A DNA stretch of 64,000 nt from SB25 sp050180705 (GCA_050180705.1 JBFXDX010000010.1:1-64000); one strand, 5' to 3'; shown: positions 35,691 through 45,044, counted from the first letter of the stretch. Made by a program: numbers and translations. The notes: a model not told the origin generated them from the sequence alone.

Positions 35691-35749
35691 AATTTTAGAT
35701 TGGTTTAAAAATCAATATTACGAAAAATTTTCACACGTACGTTTAAAGC

Positions 35750-36541
35750 CTATTTCTTTAGCTCTACAACAAAACAATCTTTATATATTTTGGCGATTTT
35801 TGCTTTTAAATCATCGGCTTCTGTTCTAGAACTGAAAAGACCCACCATTAATCGGTAAACTTTTTCACCGTTTACACTTACAACTTGAATTTTGGTATCA
35901 TTTTTAGTCGCTTTTTGAACATCGGCTGCAACCCTTAAAATGTTTGCTAACTCCTTGTAACTTCCAATTTGGATTGAAAAACCTTTTAGTTCTATCGATT
36001 CGATTTTTACGCTGAATAGTTCGCAGTCTGATTTAACCTCCTCAGGTTTTCCCTCAATTTTTTCTACAGTTTTATTTTCAGTTGATGTTACTTTTTCAAC
36101 CTTAGGTTGTTCTTTCTTTTCTGTATTATCAACTATTTGTTCAGATTGCTTTGTCGAGTCTTCTTTTTGAATGCTGAATCCGCTGTTGTCGACAACCTCA
36201 AGGCTTACTTTCACAGCTCCTTTTCCTAGTATTCCAAGACGCTGTGCAACAGATTGGCTAACATCAATAATTCTATCAGGCACAAAAGGGCCTCGGTCGT
36301 TCACCCTTACAATTACGGTTTGGTTATTTTCGAGGTTTGTTATTTTAACCAGAGCGCCAAAAGGTATTGACATGTGCGCACATGTGGCTTTTTTATGGCT
36401 GAATCGTTCTCCCGAGGCGGTGGTTTTTCCTTCAAAATCATCGGCATAGTAAGATGCCATTCCTTCCTGTTTGAATCCAACCTGAGCCAAAGTGGTTTGA
36501 ACTAATAAAAACAATGGTATAATTCCTATTAACAGTTTCAT
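35750..36541 (-). CDS. rlpA: RlpA-like protein with C-terminal SPOR domain
   Basis: 263 aa. Signal peptide 1-20; a double-psi beta-barrel at about 22-115 (EGMASYYADDFEGKTTASGE, ATCAHMSIPFGALVKIT, RVNDRGPF.PDRIIDVS) as in the septal lytic transglycosylase RlpA; a Lys/Glu-rich linker; and a SPOR peptidoglycan-binding domain at about 190-263 (FSIQIGSYKELANILRV). It should bind denuded glycan at division sites and may cleave it. There is no clear lipobox, so the protein is periplasmic or outer-membrane associated by other means. Confidence 0.93.
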   Translation of the reverse strand: MKLLIGIIPLFLLVQTTLAQVGFKQEGMASYYADDFEGKTTASGERFSHKKATCAHMSIPFGALVKITNLENNQTVIVRVNDRGPFVPDRIIDVSQSVAQRLGILGKGAVKVSLEVVDNSGFSIQKEDSTKQSEQIVDNTEKKEQPKVEKVTSTENKTVEKIEGKPEEVKSDCELFSVKIESIELKGFSIQIGSYKELANILRVAADVQKATKNDTKIQVVSVNGEKVYRLMVGLFSSRTEADDLKAKIAKIYKDCFVVELKK

Positions 36542-36572
36542 TTCGATAAAATTAATACGATGACTTTAGAGT

Positions 36573-37238
36573 TTATTTTATAGATCTATTTAAAAATGAG
36601 ATTAATGGTTGCATTTCTTTGTAAGTATTTAGAGAATACTCTAAAATATTGGGACTAAGCATATCTTCGTTCGAAAGTTGTGTGAATGGAGAAATATTCT
36701 TCAACTTTAAAAACTCATCAACCTTGGAGCCAGACTCGAATCCTCTTGGTAACTTTTTAAGTTTATCCGAATCGAAAAAGTTAAAATGTTTTTTAAAACT
36801 AGGTGAGTCTACAATGCCAAGAAAATCTTCGGCATAATCAGAAATATCCTCTCTAATTCTTCGCATAACATCAGTAGGTGCCATATAAATACCTCCCGAA
36901 AGAAACGATCCATTTGGTTCTATATGAAAGTAATATCCTGCAAAGGGGCTTTTTCGTCCACCATTTGCAATATAAGCGCCAAAATTTGTTTTATAGGGTT
37001 CTTTGTTTGGCGAAAAACGGACATCGCGGTAGATTCTGAAAATGCAATCTGAAGGTTCTACTGGACCAATGGTGTTATCGAACTCATTAATACCAACAAT
37101 TAACGCCTGTACGATTTGTTTGAAATTCTCGACGGATTTGTTGTATCTGGTTTTATTTTCCTGAAACCATTCTCGGTAGTTATTATCCTTAAGGTCTGAT
37201 AGAAATTCAATAATTGATGGGTTAACCTGTGTATTCAT
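36573..37238 (-). CDS. DUF2461 family protein
   Basis: 221 aa from the ATG at 37238 (MNTQVNPSI); an upstream ATG at 37301 adds a hydrophobic leader overlapping the terminator and is unlikely. The start region EFLSDLKDNNYREWFQENK and the middle IYRDVRFSPNKEPYKTNFGA with GRKSPFAGYYFHIEPNGSF are the hallmarks of the DUF2461/TIGR02453 family. Function unknown; probably cytoplasmic. Confidence 0.9.
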   Translation of the reverse strand: MNTQVNPSIIEFLSDLKDNNYREWFQENKTRYNKSVENFKQIVQALIVGINEFDNTIGPVEPSDCIFRIYRDVRFSPNKEPYKTNFGAYIANGGRKSPFAGYYFHIEPNGSFLSGGIYMAPTDVMRRIREDISDYAEDFLGIVDSPSFKKHFNFFDSDKLKKLPRGFESGSKVDEFLKLKNISPFTQLSNEDMLSPNILEYSLNTYKEMQPLISFLNRSIK

Positions 37239-37280
37239 TGTTTCTTTTTTCCAAAGGTAGTAAATGTTGTAACTTGTAAA

Positions 37281-37313
37281 AAATAAAAAAGCCACAAACA
37301 TTGTGGCTTTTTT
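37281..37313. terminator. Bidirectional hairpin terminator next to tRNA-Lys
   Basis: A 7-bp stem (37291-37297 with 37301-37307, GCCACAA/TTGTGGC) is flanked by a run of A at 37284-37290 and T at 37308-37313. On the minus strand it lies directly after the tRNA-Lys 3' end, so it terminates that transcript. Confidence 0.75.
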
Positions 37314-37314
37314 G

Positions 37315-37387
37315 TCGGCTCGGAGAGGATCGAACTCTCGACCCCATGATTAAGAGTCACGTGCTCTACCAGCTGAGCTACGAGCCG
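37315..37387 (-). tRNA. tRNA-Lys (anticodon CTT)
   Basis: 73-nt cloverleaf on the minus strand. Acceptor stem CGGCTCG/CGAGCCG with discriminator A, D stem GCTC/GAGC with loop AGCTGGTA, anticodon stem CGTGA/TCATG with loop CTCTTAA (anticodon CTT, reading AAG), T stem GAGAG/CTCTC with loop TTCGATC. No CCA is encoded. It sits between glmS and the DUF2461 gene and is followed by a hairpin terminator. Confidence 0.93.
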
Positions 37388-37465
37388 ATCTTTAATTGCG
37401 GTTGCAAATTTAACCTATATTTTCTTTCTGCAATAGGAAATCGCGATTTTTTATCTTAAAAAATG

Positions 37466-39301
37466 TTATTCAACCGTAACCGATTTTGCTAAATTCCTAG
37501 GCTGATCGACATTACATCCACGTAAAAGTGCAATGTGATACGATAATAGCTGAAGAGGAATTACAGAAAGCAATGCTCCTACAACTTCACCCGCTTCTGG
37601 AATTTCGATAACATAATCGGCCATTTGCTTAATAATAGTGTCGCCTTCTGTTACAATGGCAATAATTACGCCTTTTCGGGCTTTAACTTCTTGAATGTTG
37701 CTTACGATTTTTTCGTAACTATTGTCTTTTGTAGCAATAACCACAACTGGCATGGTGTCGTCAATTAGGGCAATAGGGCCATGTTTCATTTCCGCAGCGG
37801 CATATCCTTCGGCATGTATGTACGATATCTCTTTAAGTTTTAAAGCACCTTCAAGAGCAACTGGGAAATAGTATCCACGACCTAGATATAGAAAGTTTGT
37901 GGCGTTTTTGAATCGTTCAGCAATACCTTGAACCAGTTGGTCTGTTTGAAGTATATGTTCGATTTTTTCAGGAGTCTGAGCAATTTCGTTAATTAGGTGA
38001 TTGAATCTATCATCATCAATTGTTCCTCGTTTTCTACCTAAAAGGATTGCCATCATTGCAAGCACAGTTACCTGTGCGGTGAACGCCTTTGTGGATGCAA
38101 CTCCAATTTCAGGGCCAGCATGAGTGTAAACACCAGCATGGGTTTCACGAGGAATGCTAGATCCAACAACATTACAAATACCCAGAACTAATGCTCCCGC
38201 TTCCTTTGCAAGTCTTATTGCGGCTAAAGTGTCGGCTGTTTCTCCGCTCTGGCTGATTGCAATAACAACATCGTCCTTGTAGATGATTGGGTTTCGATAT
38301 CTGAATTCAGATGCATACTCTACTTCAACTGGAATTCTGGCAAGATCTTCAAGCAAATACTCGCCAACCAATGCTGCATGCCACGATGTTCCACACCCAA
38401 TCAGGATGATACGTTTTGCATCAATGAGGTTGGGCATTACTTTATATAACCCTCCAAGGTGAATGTCTACAGGGTTTGTAGATACTCGTCCCCTAAATGT
38501 ATCATGAATGCTGCGTGGTTGTTCATAAATTTCCTTTAGCATAAAATGATCGAATCCACCTTTTTCAATAGATTCAATATCTAAATCGAGAGTTTGGATG
38601 TTGGGCTCTAGTGATTCATTGTAGATTGTTTTAAGGATCATTTCGTTTCTACGCAGAATCGCAACATCATCATCATTTAGAAAGATTACGCTGTTGGTAT
38701 ACTCAATGATTGGAGTTGCATCGGAGGCAACAAAGTATTCACCATCGCCAACACCTAGAACAAGTGGGCTTCCCTTCCGGGCCGCAATTAATGTATTAGG
38801 ATCGTCGCGGTTGATTACAACAATACCATATGCACCTACCACTTTGGAGAGAGCCAATCGTACAGCAATTTCCGCTGTAACATTTCCTTTAAGGTAAATG
38901 TATTCGATTAAGTTGACTAAAACTTCTGTATCTGTCTCGGTCTTAAAAGTATATCCTCTTTTTTCTAGTTTACATTTAAGATTGCTGTAATTTTCAATTA
39001 TTCCATTGTGAATGAGAATAAATGTACCATTCATCGATTCGTGAGGATGCGCATTTATATCATTAGGTTCACCGTGTGTTGCCCATCTTGTGTGTCCCAT
39101 GCCAATGGTTCCATTGGTTGGATTTGATCCAATAAAAGTTTCAAGATCAGAAACTTTTCCTTTACATTTTGCAGTATACGGGACTTTATCTATAACACAG
39201 ACGCCTGCAGAATCATATCCTCTATATTCAAGACGTTTAAGTCCATTGATTATTATTGGGTAAGCTTGTTTATTTCCAATGTACCCTACTATCCCACACA
39301 T
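37466..39301 (-). CDS. glmS: Glutamine--fructose-6-phosphate aminotransferase (isomerizing)
   Basis: 611 aa. Makes glucosamine-6-phosphate from fructose-6-phosphate and glutamine, first step to peptidoglycan and LPS amino sugars. Nucleophile Cys2 follows the start Met (CGIVGYIG); the glutaminase domain (to about 240) contains HTRWATHGEPNDINAHPH; two SIS isomerase domains follow, with ISQSGETADTL and the C-terminal RNLAKSVTVE ending that is strictly conserved. Full length. I saw no glmS ribozyme in the 208 bases upstream, as expected outside Gram-positives. Confidence 0.97.
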   Translation of the reverse strand: MCGIVGYIGNKQAYPIIINGLKRLEYRGYDSAGVCVIDKVPYTAKCKGKVSDLETFIGSNPTNGTIGMGHTRWATHGEPNDINAHPHESMNGTFILIHNGIIENYSNLKCKLEKRGYTFKTETDTEVLVNLIEYIYLKGNVTAEIAVRLALSKVVGAYGIVVINRDDPNTLIAARKGSPLVLGVGDGEYFVASDATPIIEYTNSVIFLNDDDVAILRRNEMILKTIYNESLEPNIQTLDLDIESIEKGGFDHFMLKEIYEQPRSIHDTFRGRVSTNPVDIHLGGLYKVMPNLIDAKRIILIGCGTSWHAALVGEYLLEDLARIPVEVEYASEFRYRNPIIYKDDVVIAISQSGETADTLAAIRLAKEAGALVLGICNVVGSSIPRETHAGVYTHAGPEIGVASTKAFTAQVTVLAMMAILLGRKRGTIDDDRFNHLINEIAQTPEKIEHILQTDQLVQGIAERFKNATNFLYLGRGYYFPVALEGALKLKEISYIHAEGYAAAEMKHGPIALIDDTMPVVVIATKDNSYEKIVSNIQEVKARKGVIIAIVTEGDTIIKQMADYVIEIPEAGEVVGALLSVIPLQLLSYHIALLRGCNVDQPRNLAKSVTVE

Positions 39302-39509
39302 ATTCTATATTTTAGTGTTAATATTAGTTTCAAAAAATTAAAACAATTATACAAAAAGAATAAATAATTATTCCTTTTGCAATAAAAAGAAGACTTAAGG
39401 AAGGTTAAATTCAAAGATGAAGAGTTGTTTATCAATAGGAATAAAAGTGGACTTTATTCTTTCCAAGCAGTTATATCTAAGCAATCCTATTGTAGCGATA
39501 AGGGTTGAT

Positions 39510-40343
39510 TTACTTTTTGGCCTTTTTTGAGTCGTTAGCATCTAACACAAGATCATAAAAATTGTTATAGGCATCTATGTAAGTTTCCTCATTCTGATAC
39601 TGCAAAACAGGCTTCTTTAATGAGTCTATATGCTGTTTTAGTTCGTCATTAATCTTTTGACTTCCTACAACTACTGCATCAGAGTGGGATATTGCTAATT
39701 TGCTGACATTCTCAAAGGTGGGTTCCTTTAGTATTTCAACATCTTTTTTGGTTATGCCATCCATTAATATCTTCTTGCGTACATTGGCGTCGAGAGGCTT
39801 ATCGAATCCATCATCGTACATTGAGTATATAACCTTTGACTTTGCAAACAAAGGATCGTCAGCGTAAGCCTTTTTTATCATTAATGGCGCAAATGCTGTT
39901 AGCCAGCCATGACAGTGTATAATATCTGGTGACCATCGTAGTTTTTTAACCGTTTCGATAACTCCTTTGCTAAAGAATATAGCACGTTCATCATTATCGT
40001 TGAAATAAGTGCCCTGATCGTCGGTAAGAATAAACTTACGTTGGAAATAATCCTCGTTATCAATGAAGTATACCTGCATTCTGGCGCTTTGTATAGAGGC
40101 TACCTTGATAATTAGAGGATGGTCTGTATCGTCAATTACTAGGTTCATACCCGAAAGTCTGATCACTTCGTGTAGTTGATTTCTTCGCTCATTTACACAT
40201 CCAAATCGGGGCATAAATGTACGAATCTCCTTGCCCTTGTCTTGAATTCCCTGGGGTAAAAACCTTCCAATTTTAGATATCTCACTTTCTGGTAAATAAG
40301 GAGTTATTTCCTGCGAGATATACAATACCTTGGTGCTTTTCAC
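39510..40343 (-). CDS. Glycogen/starch synthase-like protein, N-terminal half only
   Basis: 277 aa, about half the length of a GT5 glycogen synthase. It matches the N-terminal Rossmann domain (VLYISQEITPY at the start, FMPRFG, and IHCHGWLTAF near 142-151, the family HCHDWHT motif). Two things are missing: the KxGGLAD loop, replaced by ESEISKIG near 19-26, and the whole C-terminal nucleotide-binding domain. It is therefore doubtful as a catalyst. Such short forms next to panC are usual in Bacteroidota, so this is probably a conserved family rather than a broken gene. It is divergent from panC. Confidence 0.85.
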   Translation of the reverse strand: MKSTKVLYISQEITPYLPESEISKIGRFLPQGIQDKGKEIRTFMPRFGCVNERRNQLHEVIRLSGMNLVIDDTDHPLIIKVASIQSARMQVYFIDNEDYFQRKFILTDDQGTYFNDNDERAIFFSKGVIETVKKLRWSPDIIHCHGWLTAFAPLMIKKAYADDPLFAKSKVIYSMYDDGFDKPLDANVRKKILMDGITKKDVEILKEPTFENVSKLAISHSDAVVVGSQKINDELKQHIDSLKKPVLQYQNEETYIDAYNNFYDLVLDANDSKKAKK

Positions 40344-40688
40344 TAGATTTTGTTTTAAAATTAATAAATTGTTAAACCTAAACCTCGCAAGTGCTTTTCA
40401 TGTAGAAAACACTGAAACTATACTTATATTTAGCCAACATTGAATAATTGTTAATTGTATTGGCATAAAACCCGGACCTTCGATTTTTTCGAATCCGGGC
40501 TGCTTCCAATTCAACCACAAAAATATAAAAAATATTTCACTTTATTCTTCGCCTTAGTTGTTGATTTTCAATTATCATTTTTTAAAAGGTCTTGGACGGT
40601 TATTTTAGGCTCCATTTTTTCTATTGATTTAAAAAAAATTACAACCTTTGCACACTTCTTTTATTACTAATTAATTCCTCGATGAATT
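40344..40688. other. Intergenic region with an orphan hairpin (345 bases)
   Basis: Region between the divergent glycogen-synthase-like and panC genes. It contains a strong hairpin at 40471-40499 (listed separately). A panC promoter is expected near 40640: TTG at 40624-40626 and AACCTTTG near 40645 come close to the Bacteroidota TTG/TAnnTTTG pattern but miss its first base. No gene longer than a very short frame is credible. Confidence 0.5.
40471..40499. other. Strong hairpin with internal bulge, orphan terminator or small-RNA end
   Basis: CCCGGA (40471-40476) pairs with TCCGGG (40494-40499), and TTCG (40479-40482) with CGAA (40490-40493), with a two-base bulge. On the minus strand it is followed only by TTTT, so it is a weak terminator. 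No annotated gene ends upstream of it on that strand, so it could end a small RNA starting near 40610-40640 or lie in the leader of the glycogen-synthase-like gene. Confidence 0.4.
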
Positions 40689-41534
40689 ATGATTAAAATA
40701 TTAAACACTGTAGAGCAGGTAAATTTGGCATTGCAGGAAGCAAGAAGGGAAAATAAAAGTATTGGATTTGTGCCCACGATGGGAGCATTACATAATGGTC
40801 ACGTTTCATTGGTTGAGAAAGCTGTTCAGGAAAACGATATTGTGATTGTTAGTGTATTTGTAAATCCTACACAGTTTAACGATAAAACAGATCTTAAAAA
40901 TTATCCTCGTACACCAGAAAAAGATATTGCATTACTTGATTCTGCTGGAGTTAATTTCGTTTTTATGCCTTCGGAGAAAGATATTTATCCTGAGGTTGAT
41001 TCTCGTCTGTTCGATTTCGGATTGCTTGACAAGGTGATGGAAGGAATGCATCGTCCTGGGCATTTCAACGGTGTTGCTCAGGTAGTAAGTCGGTTGTTTG
41101 AAATTGTTCAGCCGCAAAGAGCGTATTTTGGGCAAAAAGATTTTCAGCAGTTAGCCATTATTCGTAAATTGGTGAGTATGCTCAACTTTGATATTGAAAT
41201 TATAGCATGTCCAATTTTTCGTGAGAACGATGGTTTGGCAATGAGTAGTCGTAATACGTTGCTAACTCCCGAGAAAAGAACAAGTGCTCCATTGATATCA
41301 AAAACACTATTTGAGGCTCGCAACAAAATGGCAAAAATGACCGTAAAAAATTTGGTTGAATGGGTTGAGAGTACAATAAATAATGATCCTAATTTGGAGG
41401 TAGAATACTTCGAGTTATCAAACGCTGAAACTCTTGAGCCAGTTAAGGATTGGAACGATGCTGAGAAAATTGTAGGATGCATTGCTGTACATGCTGGCCA
41501 AGTAAGGTTAATCGATAATGTTATTTTTAAATAG
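40689..41534 (+). CDS. panC: Pantothenate synthetase
   Basis: 281 aa. Joins pantoate and beta-alanine with ATP to give pantothenate. The class I-like motifs are VPTMGALHNGH near 29-39 (HIGH-type) and SRNTLL near 183-188 (KMSKS-type); FVNPTQFN and FGQKDFQQL are also present. It is followed by panD after 27 bases, so the enzyme making beta-alanine is co-encoded. Confidence 0.96.
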   Translation: MIKILNTVEQVNLALQEARRENKSIGFVPTMGALHNGHVSLVEKAVQENDIVIVSVFVNPTQFNDKTDLKNYPRTPEKDIALLDSAGVNFVFMPSEKDIYPEVDSRLFDFGLLDKVMEGMHRPGHFNGVAQVVSRLFEIVQPQRAYFGQKDFQQLAIIRKLVSMLNFDIEIIACPIFRENDGLAMSSRNTLLTPEKRTSAPLISKTLFEARNKMAKMTVKNLVEWVESTINNDPNLEVEYFELSNAETLEPVKDWNDAEKIVGCIAVHAGQVRLIDNVIFK

Positions 41535-41561
41535 TTTTTTCAGAGAAATAAATCAGAAACA

Positions 41562-41912
41562 ATGTTTATAGAAGTTGTAAAGTCAAAAATTCACCGGGTA
41601 ACACTTACCGAGGCAAATCTTAATTACATTGGTAGTATTACGATAGATGAGGATTTAATTGATGCCGCCAATTTGATTGAGAACGAAAAGGTTCAAATTG
41701 TTAATATTAACAATGGGGAACGTTTGGAAACCTATATTATAAAAGGTGAGCGAGGTACAGGTCAGATTTGCCTAAACGGACCCGCTGCCCGCAAATGTGT
41801 TGTTGGAGATGTTGTGATTATTATTTCTTACGCAACAATGGAATTTGAAGAGGCAAAAAGTTTTAAACCCACAGTTATTTTCCCCGATACTGCTACTAAC
41901 AAACTTGTTTAA
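41562..41912 (+). CDS. panD: Aspartate 1-decarboxylase (pyruvoyl enzyme)
   Basis: 116 aa. Makes beta-alanine from aspartate for pantothenate synthesis. The proenzyme cleaves itself between Gly24 and Ser25 (YIGSIT), turning Ser25 into the pyruvoyl cofactor. The conserved KSKIHR start and LNGPAAR near 70-76 are present. It lies between panC and the flippase-like gene, probably in one transcript. Confidence 0.96.
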   Translation: MFIEVVKSKIHRVTLTEANLNYIGSITIDEDLIDAANLIENEKVQIVNINNGERLETYIIKGERGTGQICLNGPAARKCVVGDVVIIISYATMEFEEAKSFKPTVIFPDTATNKLV

Positions 41913-41928
41913 ACAAACCTAGGCCATC

Positions 41929-42957
41929 TTGAAGAAAGGAATTGGGAAATACATAAACTTTGCAGTTTTTTTATCACTGGCAATTCTTTTACTTTACTAT
42001 GCGTTTCGAAGTGTAGATTTTAACCATATTGTACAGGGATTTCGATCCGTAAATTATTTATGGATATTTCTCTCAATCTTAGCAGGGCTTATCGCGCATA
42101 TTTTACGGGCTATTCGTTGGGGCATACTGATTGAACCTTTGGGAAAGAAGCCCAGTTTGCCGAACTTATTTAGCGCAGTTATGGTTGGCTATTTGGCTAA
42201 TGTTGCATTTCCTCGTTTTGGAGAGATTGCAAAGTGTGGAAGTATTCGTAAGACGGATGGTGTTAAGTTCGAATCTCTTGTTGGAACGGTGGTAGTTGAG
42301 CGTGCAATGGACTTGGTTATGCTGCTGGTTTCAACCTTAATTGTAATCGCCATTAAAATTGATCTTTTTGGCGGGTTTATTTACGATAAGATATTACTTC
42401 CAATTAAAAATAAAGCGTTACAGATAGAAGGGTATCAACTTATTATTATTCTTATTGTACTTGCTGCATTTGTGCTTCTTTTTGTATTTATTATCAAAAG
42501 CGGTTTGCTTGGTCATAGGCTAAGCGAAAAAGTTAAGTCGATGTATCATGGAGTAATTGATGGCTTACGATCAGTAACTCGAACACATCGATTATCTCAA
42601 TTCTTGGTATTGTCCGTTCTTATTTGGATTTTTTACTGGATCATGACATGGCTTCTGATTTACTCCACTCCGATAACATCAGGATTAACTATTTGGGATG
42701 GGCTTTTCATTATGGTGATTGGTTCGTTTGGAATGACTGTTCCTGTTCAGGGTGGTTTTGGTGCTTTTCATATAATCACTGCAATTGCTCTTGGAATTTT
42801 TGGGATTTCCTATGACGATGGGTTAGTCTTTGCAATAGTTTCGCATGAGTCGCAGACCATATTTCTTATCATTAGTGGATTACTTGCCTTAGCATATCTT
42901 TATTCAAAGTATAGGGTAAAAGCCTTGGGTTTGAGCGATGATGCTCAAGTGGACTAG
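41929..42957 (+). CDS. Lysylphosphatidylglycerol synthetase/flippase-like membrane protein
   Basis: 342 aa, about eight membrane helices, from a TTG start at 41929, 16 bases after the panD stop; no ATG fits the family start. Motifs YLANVAFPRFGEIAKCGSIRK near 78-99 and VPVQGGFGAFH near 270-280 mark the UPF0104/AglD-MprF flippase-type family. These proteins move lipids or lipid-linked molecules across the inner membrane; the substrate is unknown. No lysyl transferase domain is present. The neighbourhood panC-panD-flippase-radA recurs in Bacteroidota. Confidence 0.88.
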   Translation: MKKGIGKYINFAVFLSLAILLLYYAFRSVDFNHIVQGFRSVNYLWIFLSILAGLIAHILRAIRWGILIEPLGKKPSLPNLFSAVMVGYLANVAFPRFGEIAKCGSIRKTDGVKFESLVGTVVVERAMDLVMLLVSTLIVIAIKIDLFGGFIYDKILLPIKNKALQIEGYQLIIILIVLAAFVLLFVFIIKSGLLGHRLSEKVKSMYHGVIDGLRSVTRTHRLSQFLVLSVLIWIFYWIMTWLLIYSTPITSGLTIWDGLFIMVIGSFGMTVPVQGGFGAFHIITAIALGIFGISYDDGLVFAIVSHESQTIFLIISGLLALAYLYSKYRVKALGLSDDAQVD

Positions 42958-43039
42958 CAATCATTTTAGTCATTCTTTAATCTCAGATCATATAAATAAT
43001 GATTAAGTTTGCATAAACTTGCTAAAATTATTGTGATCG

Positions 43040-44410
43040 ATGGCTAAAACTCGAAGCATTTATGTTTGTCAGAATTGCGGTGCCGAGGCAGTAAAATGGT
43101 TGGGCAAATGTCCTGCATGTGGAGAGTGGAATACCTACGTGGAGGAACGAGTTTCAAAAGAAACCTCCACTAGACCAGGATTGGTAAATGTTTCACGCAA
43201 TGCAGTTCCAAAACCGTTGAACGAGATTGAGTCGAGTAACGAGCGACGAATAGATACCCGAATGGGTGAACTAAATAGAATTTTGGGAGGTGGTGTTGTT
43301 CCTGGATCTATTGTTTTATTGGGTGGAGAACCAGGTATTGGAAAGTCTACCTTGGCTCTTCAGGTTGCGTTAGGCCTCGATAACTTAAAGATTCTTTACA
43401 TCTCGGGCGAGGAAAGTGCTAAGCAGGTCAAGCTTCGCGCCGACAGAATCAACTCAAAGAATCAAACCTGTTTAATTCTTAACGAAACGTTGCTTGAAAA
43501 CATTCTAACTCAGGCCGAGAATATTGCGCCCGATTTAGTTGTAATTGATTCCATACAAACACTATATTCCGATACGATTGAATCGTCTCCAGGAAGTGTT
43601 TCGCAGGTGCGTGAAACTGCTGCAGCACTCTTACGGTATGCAAAAACAAGTGGAACCCCTATTATTCTGATTGGACATATTACCAAGGATGGCAGCATTG
43701 CTGGGCCTAAAGTGTTGGAGCATATTGTTGATGTGGTTTTACAGTTTGAGGGAGATCAGAATTACCTTTACCGGATTCTTCGTTCGGGTAAGAATAGGTT
43801 TGGCTCCACTTCCGAGATTGGCATCTTTGAGATGCGGAACTCTGGTTTGGTGGAAGTTACAAATCCTTCTGAGATTTTGCTGTCGCATCGCGATGAGATG
43901 CTAAGCGGTGTTTGTGTTGCGGCCACCATTGATGGTGCAAGACCATTCCTTATAGAGATTCAATCGTTGGTTAGTTCGGCTGTTTATGGAACTCCGCAAC
44001 GTGCTACTACTGGATTTGATTCTCGTAGATTGAATATGTTATTGGCCGTTTTGGAGCGAAGGGCTGGTTTTCGACTTTCGCAGAAGGATGTTTTTTTGAA
44101 TATTGCAGGAGGCATAAAGGTAAGCGATCCCGCTATTGATCTTGCTGTAATCTCAGCAATTCTATCGTCAACTTTCGACACTCCAATTCCTGGTACAACT
44201 TGTTTTGCGGCAGAGGTTGGGCTTTCTGGGGAAATTCGTCCTGTAAACAGGCTCGATCAGCGTATTGCAGAAGCCAAAAAATTAGGGATGGATAGAATCT
44301 TTGTATCCAAATACAACATAAAAGGAATAGAACTAAACGGTGGTATAAAGGTTATTCCAATTGGGAGAATAGAGGAGTTGGTTAAATCAATTTTTGGAAA
44401 GAATAATTAA
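43040..44410 (+). CDS. radA: DNA repair protein RadA (Sms)
   Basis: 456 aa. N-terminal zinc finger with C10, C13, C24 and C27 (CQNCGAEAVKWLGKCPAC), a RecA-like ATPase with Walker A GGEPGIGKST near 95-104, the RadA motif KNRFGST near 250-256, and a C-terminal Lon-like domain. It helps process branched DNA in recombinational repair. All key residues are present. Confidence 0.96.
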   Translation: MAKTRSIYVCQNCGAEAVKWLGKCPACGEWNTYVEERVSKETSTRPGLVNVSRNAVPKPLNEIESSNERRIDTRMGELNRILGGGVVPGSIVLLGGEPGIGKSTLALQVALGLDNLKILYISGEESAKQVKLRADRINSKNQTCLILNETLLENILTQAENIAPDLVVIDSIQTLYSDTIESSPGSVSQVRETAAALLRYAKTSGTPIILIGHITKDGSIAGPKVLEHIVDVVLQFEGDQNYLYRILRSGKNRFGSTSEIGIFEMRNSGLVEVTNPSEILLSHRDEMLSGVCVAATIDGARPFLIEIQSLVSSAVYGTPQRATTGFDSRRLNMLLAVLERRAGFRLSQKDVFLNIAGGIKVSDPAIDLAVISAILSSTFDTPIPGTTCFAAEVGLSGEIRPVNRLDQRIAEAKKLGMDRIFVSKYNIKGIELNGGIKVIPIGRIEELVKSIFGKNN

Positions 44411-44445
44411 AGATTTGGTACAATGTTAAACGTTAGTCGTGAATC

Positions 44446-44480
44446 GAAACTCGTTTAACGTTTAACTTTTAACGAGTTTC
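44446..44480. repeat. Intergenic inverted repeat after radA
   Basis: A perfect 10-base inverted repeat (44446-44455 GAAACTCGTT with 44471-44480 AACGAGTTTC, 15-base loop) just before the next gene. The loop contains two GTTTAAC copies and the word TCGTTTAACGT also found in the inverted repeat near 7109. There is no T run, so it is not a typical terminator. Confidence 0.5.
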
Positions 44481-44486
44481 CTTTAT

Positions 44487-45044
44487 ATGCGTGAATTTTC
44501 AATTTATACAGTTATTGCTCTTACGCTTTTTATTTTGGTTCGATACTGTTGGTTGCTTTACAAAAAAGAAATAAAGCCAGCATTGGCAATGTGGCTATTC
44601 TTTACAATTGCCGTAGGAATGAGTTTAGTAACTTATTTAGCTGACGGTAATCATGGATTTCTAGATAATATTCTCAATACAGCCGATATAGTTTACGTTG
44701 CAACTGTAATGTTGGCAATTGTTATATGGGGCGACAAGAGTTCGAAGTTCACAAAGTTTGATACTGGCTGCTTGGTTGCTGTGCTGCTAATTGTTCTTTT
44801 CTGGATTATCACCCAAAATCACGTTGTTACAAATTTTTGCATACAAGGCATAATGGTAATTTCGTACTTCCCGGTTATAAAAAGACTTTTAGAGTCGAAG
44901 GAGAATACCGAGCCGTTCTCGGTGTGGTTTATAATGATGTTAAATCCAGCAATATCGCTATTGTCGAGTAAAGGAACGTTGGCTACGGTTTACTCTGTTC
45001 GGGCAATTATTTGCGTTGCAGTTCTGATGGTTTTAATGTATTGA
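44487..45044 (+). CDS. Unknown membrane protein
   Basis: 185 aa with about six membrane helices covering most of the chain (for example YTVIALTLFILVRYCWLLY, ALAMWLFFTIAVGMSLVTYL and FIMMLNPAISLLS). A single short polar loop (ADGNHGFLDN) follows the second helix. I recognise no family motif. It follows radA by 76 bases on the same strand and is followed by a candidate terminator. Confidence 0.7.
   Translation: MREFSIYTVIALTLFILVRYCWLLYKKEIKPALAMWLFFTIAVGMSLVTYLADGNHGFLDNILNTADIVYVATVMLAIVIWGDKSSKFTKFDTGCLVAVLLIVLFWIITQNHVVTNFCIQGIMVISYFPVIKRLLESKENTEPFSVWFIMMLNPAISLLSSKGTLATVYSVRAIICVAVLMVLMY

Noticed and set aside
39302..39509. A glmS ribozyme or other riboswitch upstream of glmS.
   Set aside because: No conserved ribozyme core was seen, and the element is not expected in Bacteroidota.
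40455..40670. A plus-strand open frame of 71 codons upstream of panC.
   Set aside because: It runs through the strong hairpin at 40471-40499 and the likely panC promoter region; the Phe/Lys-rich translation looks like AT-rich noise.
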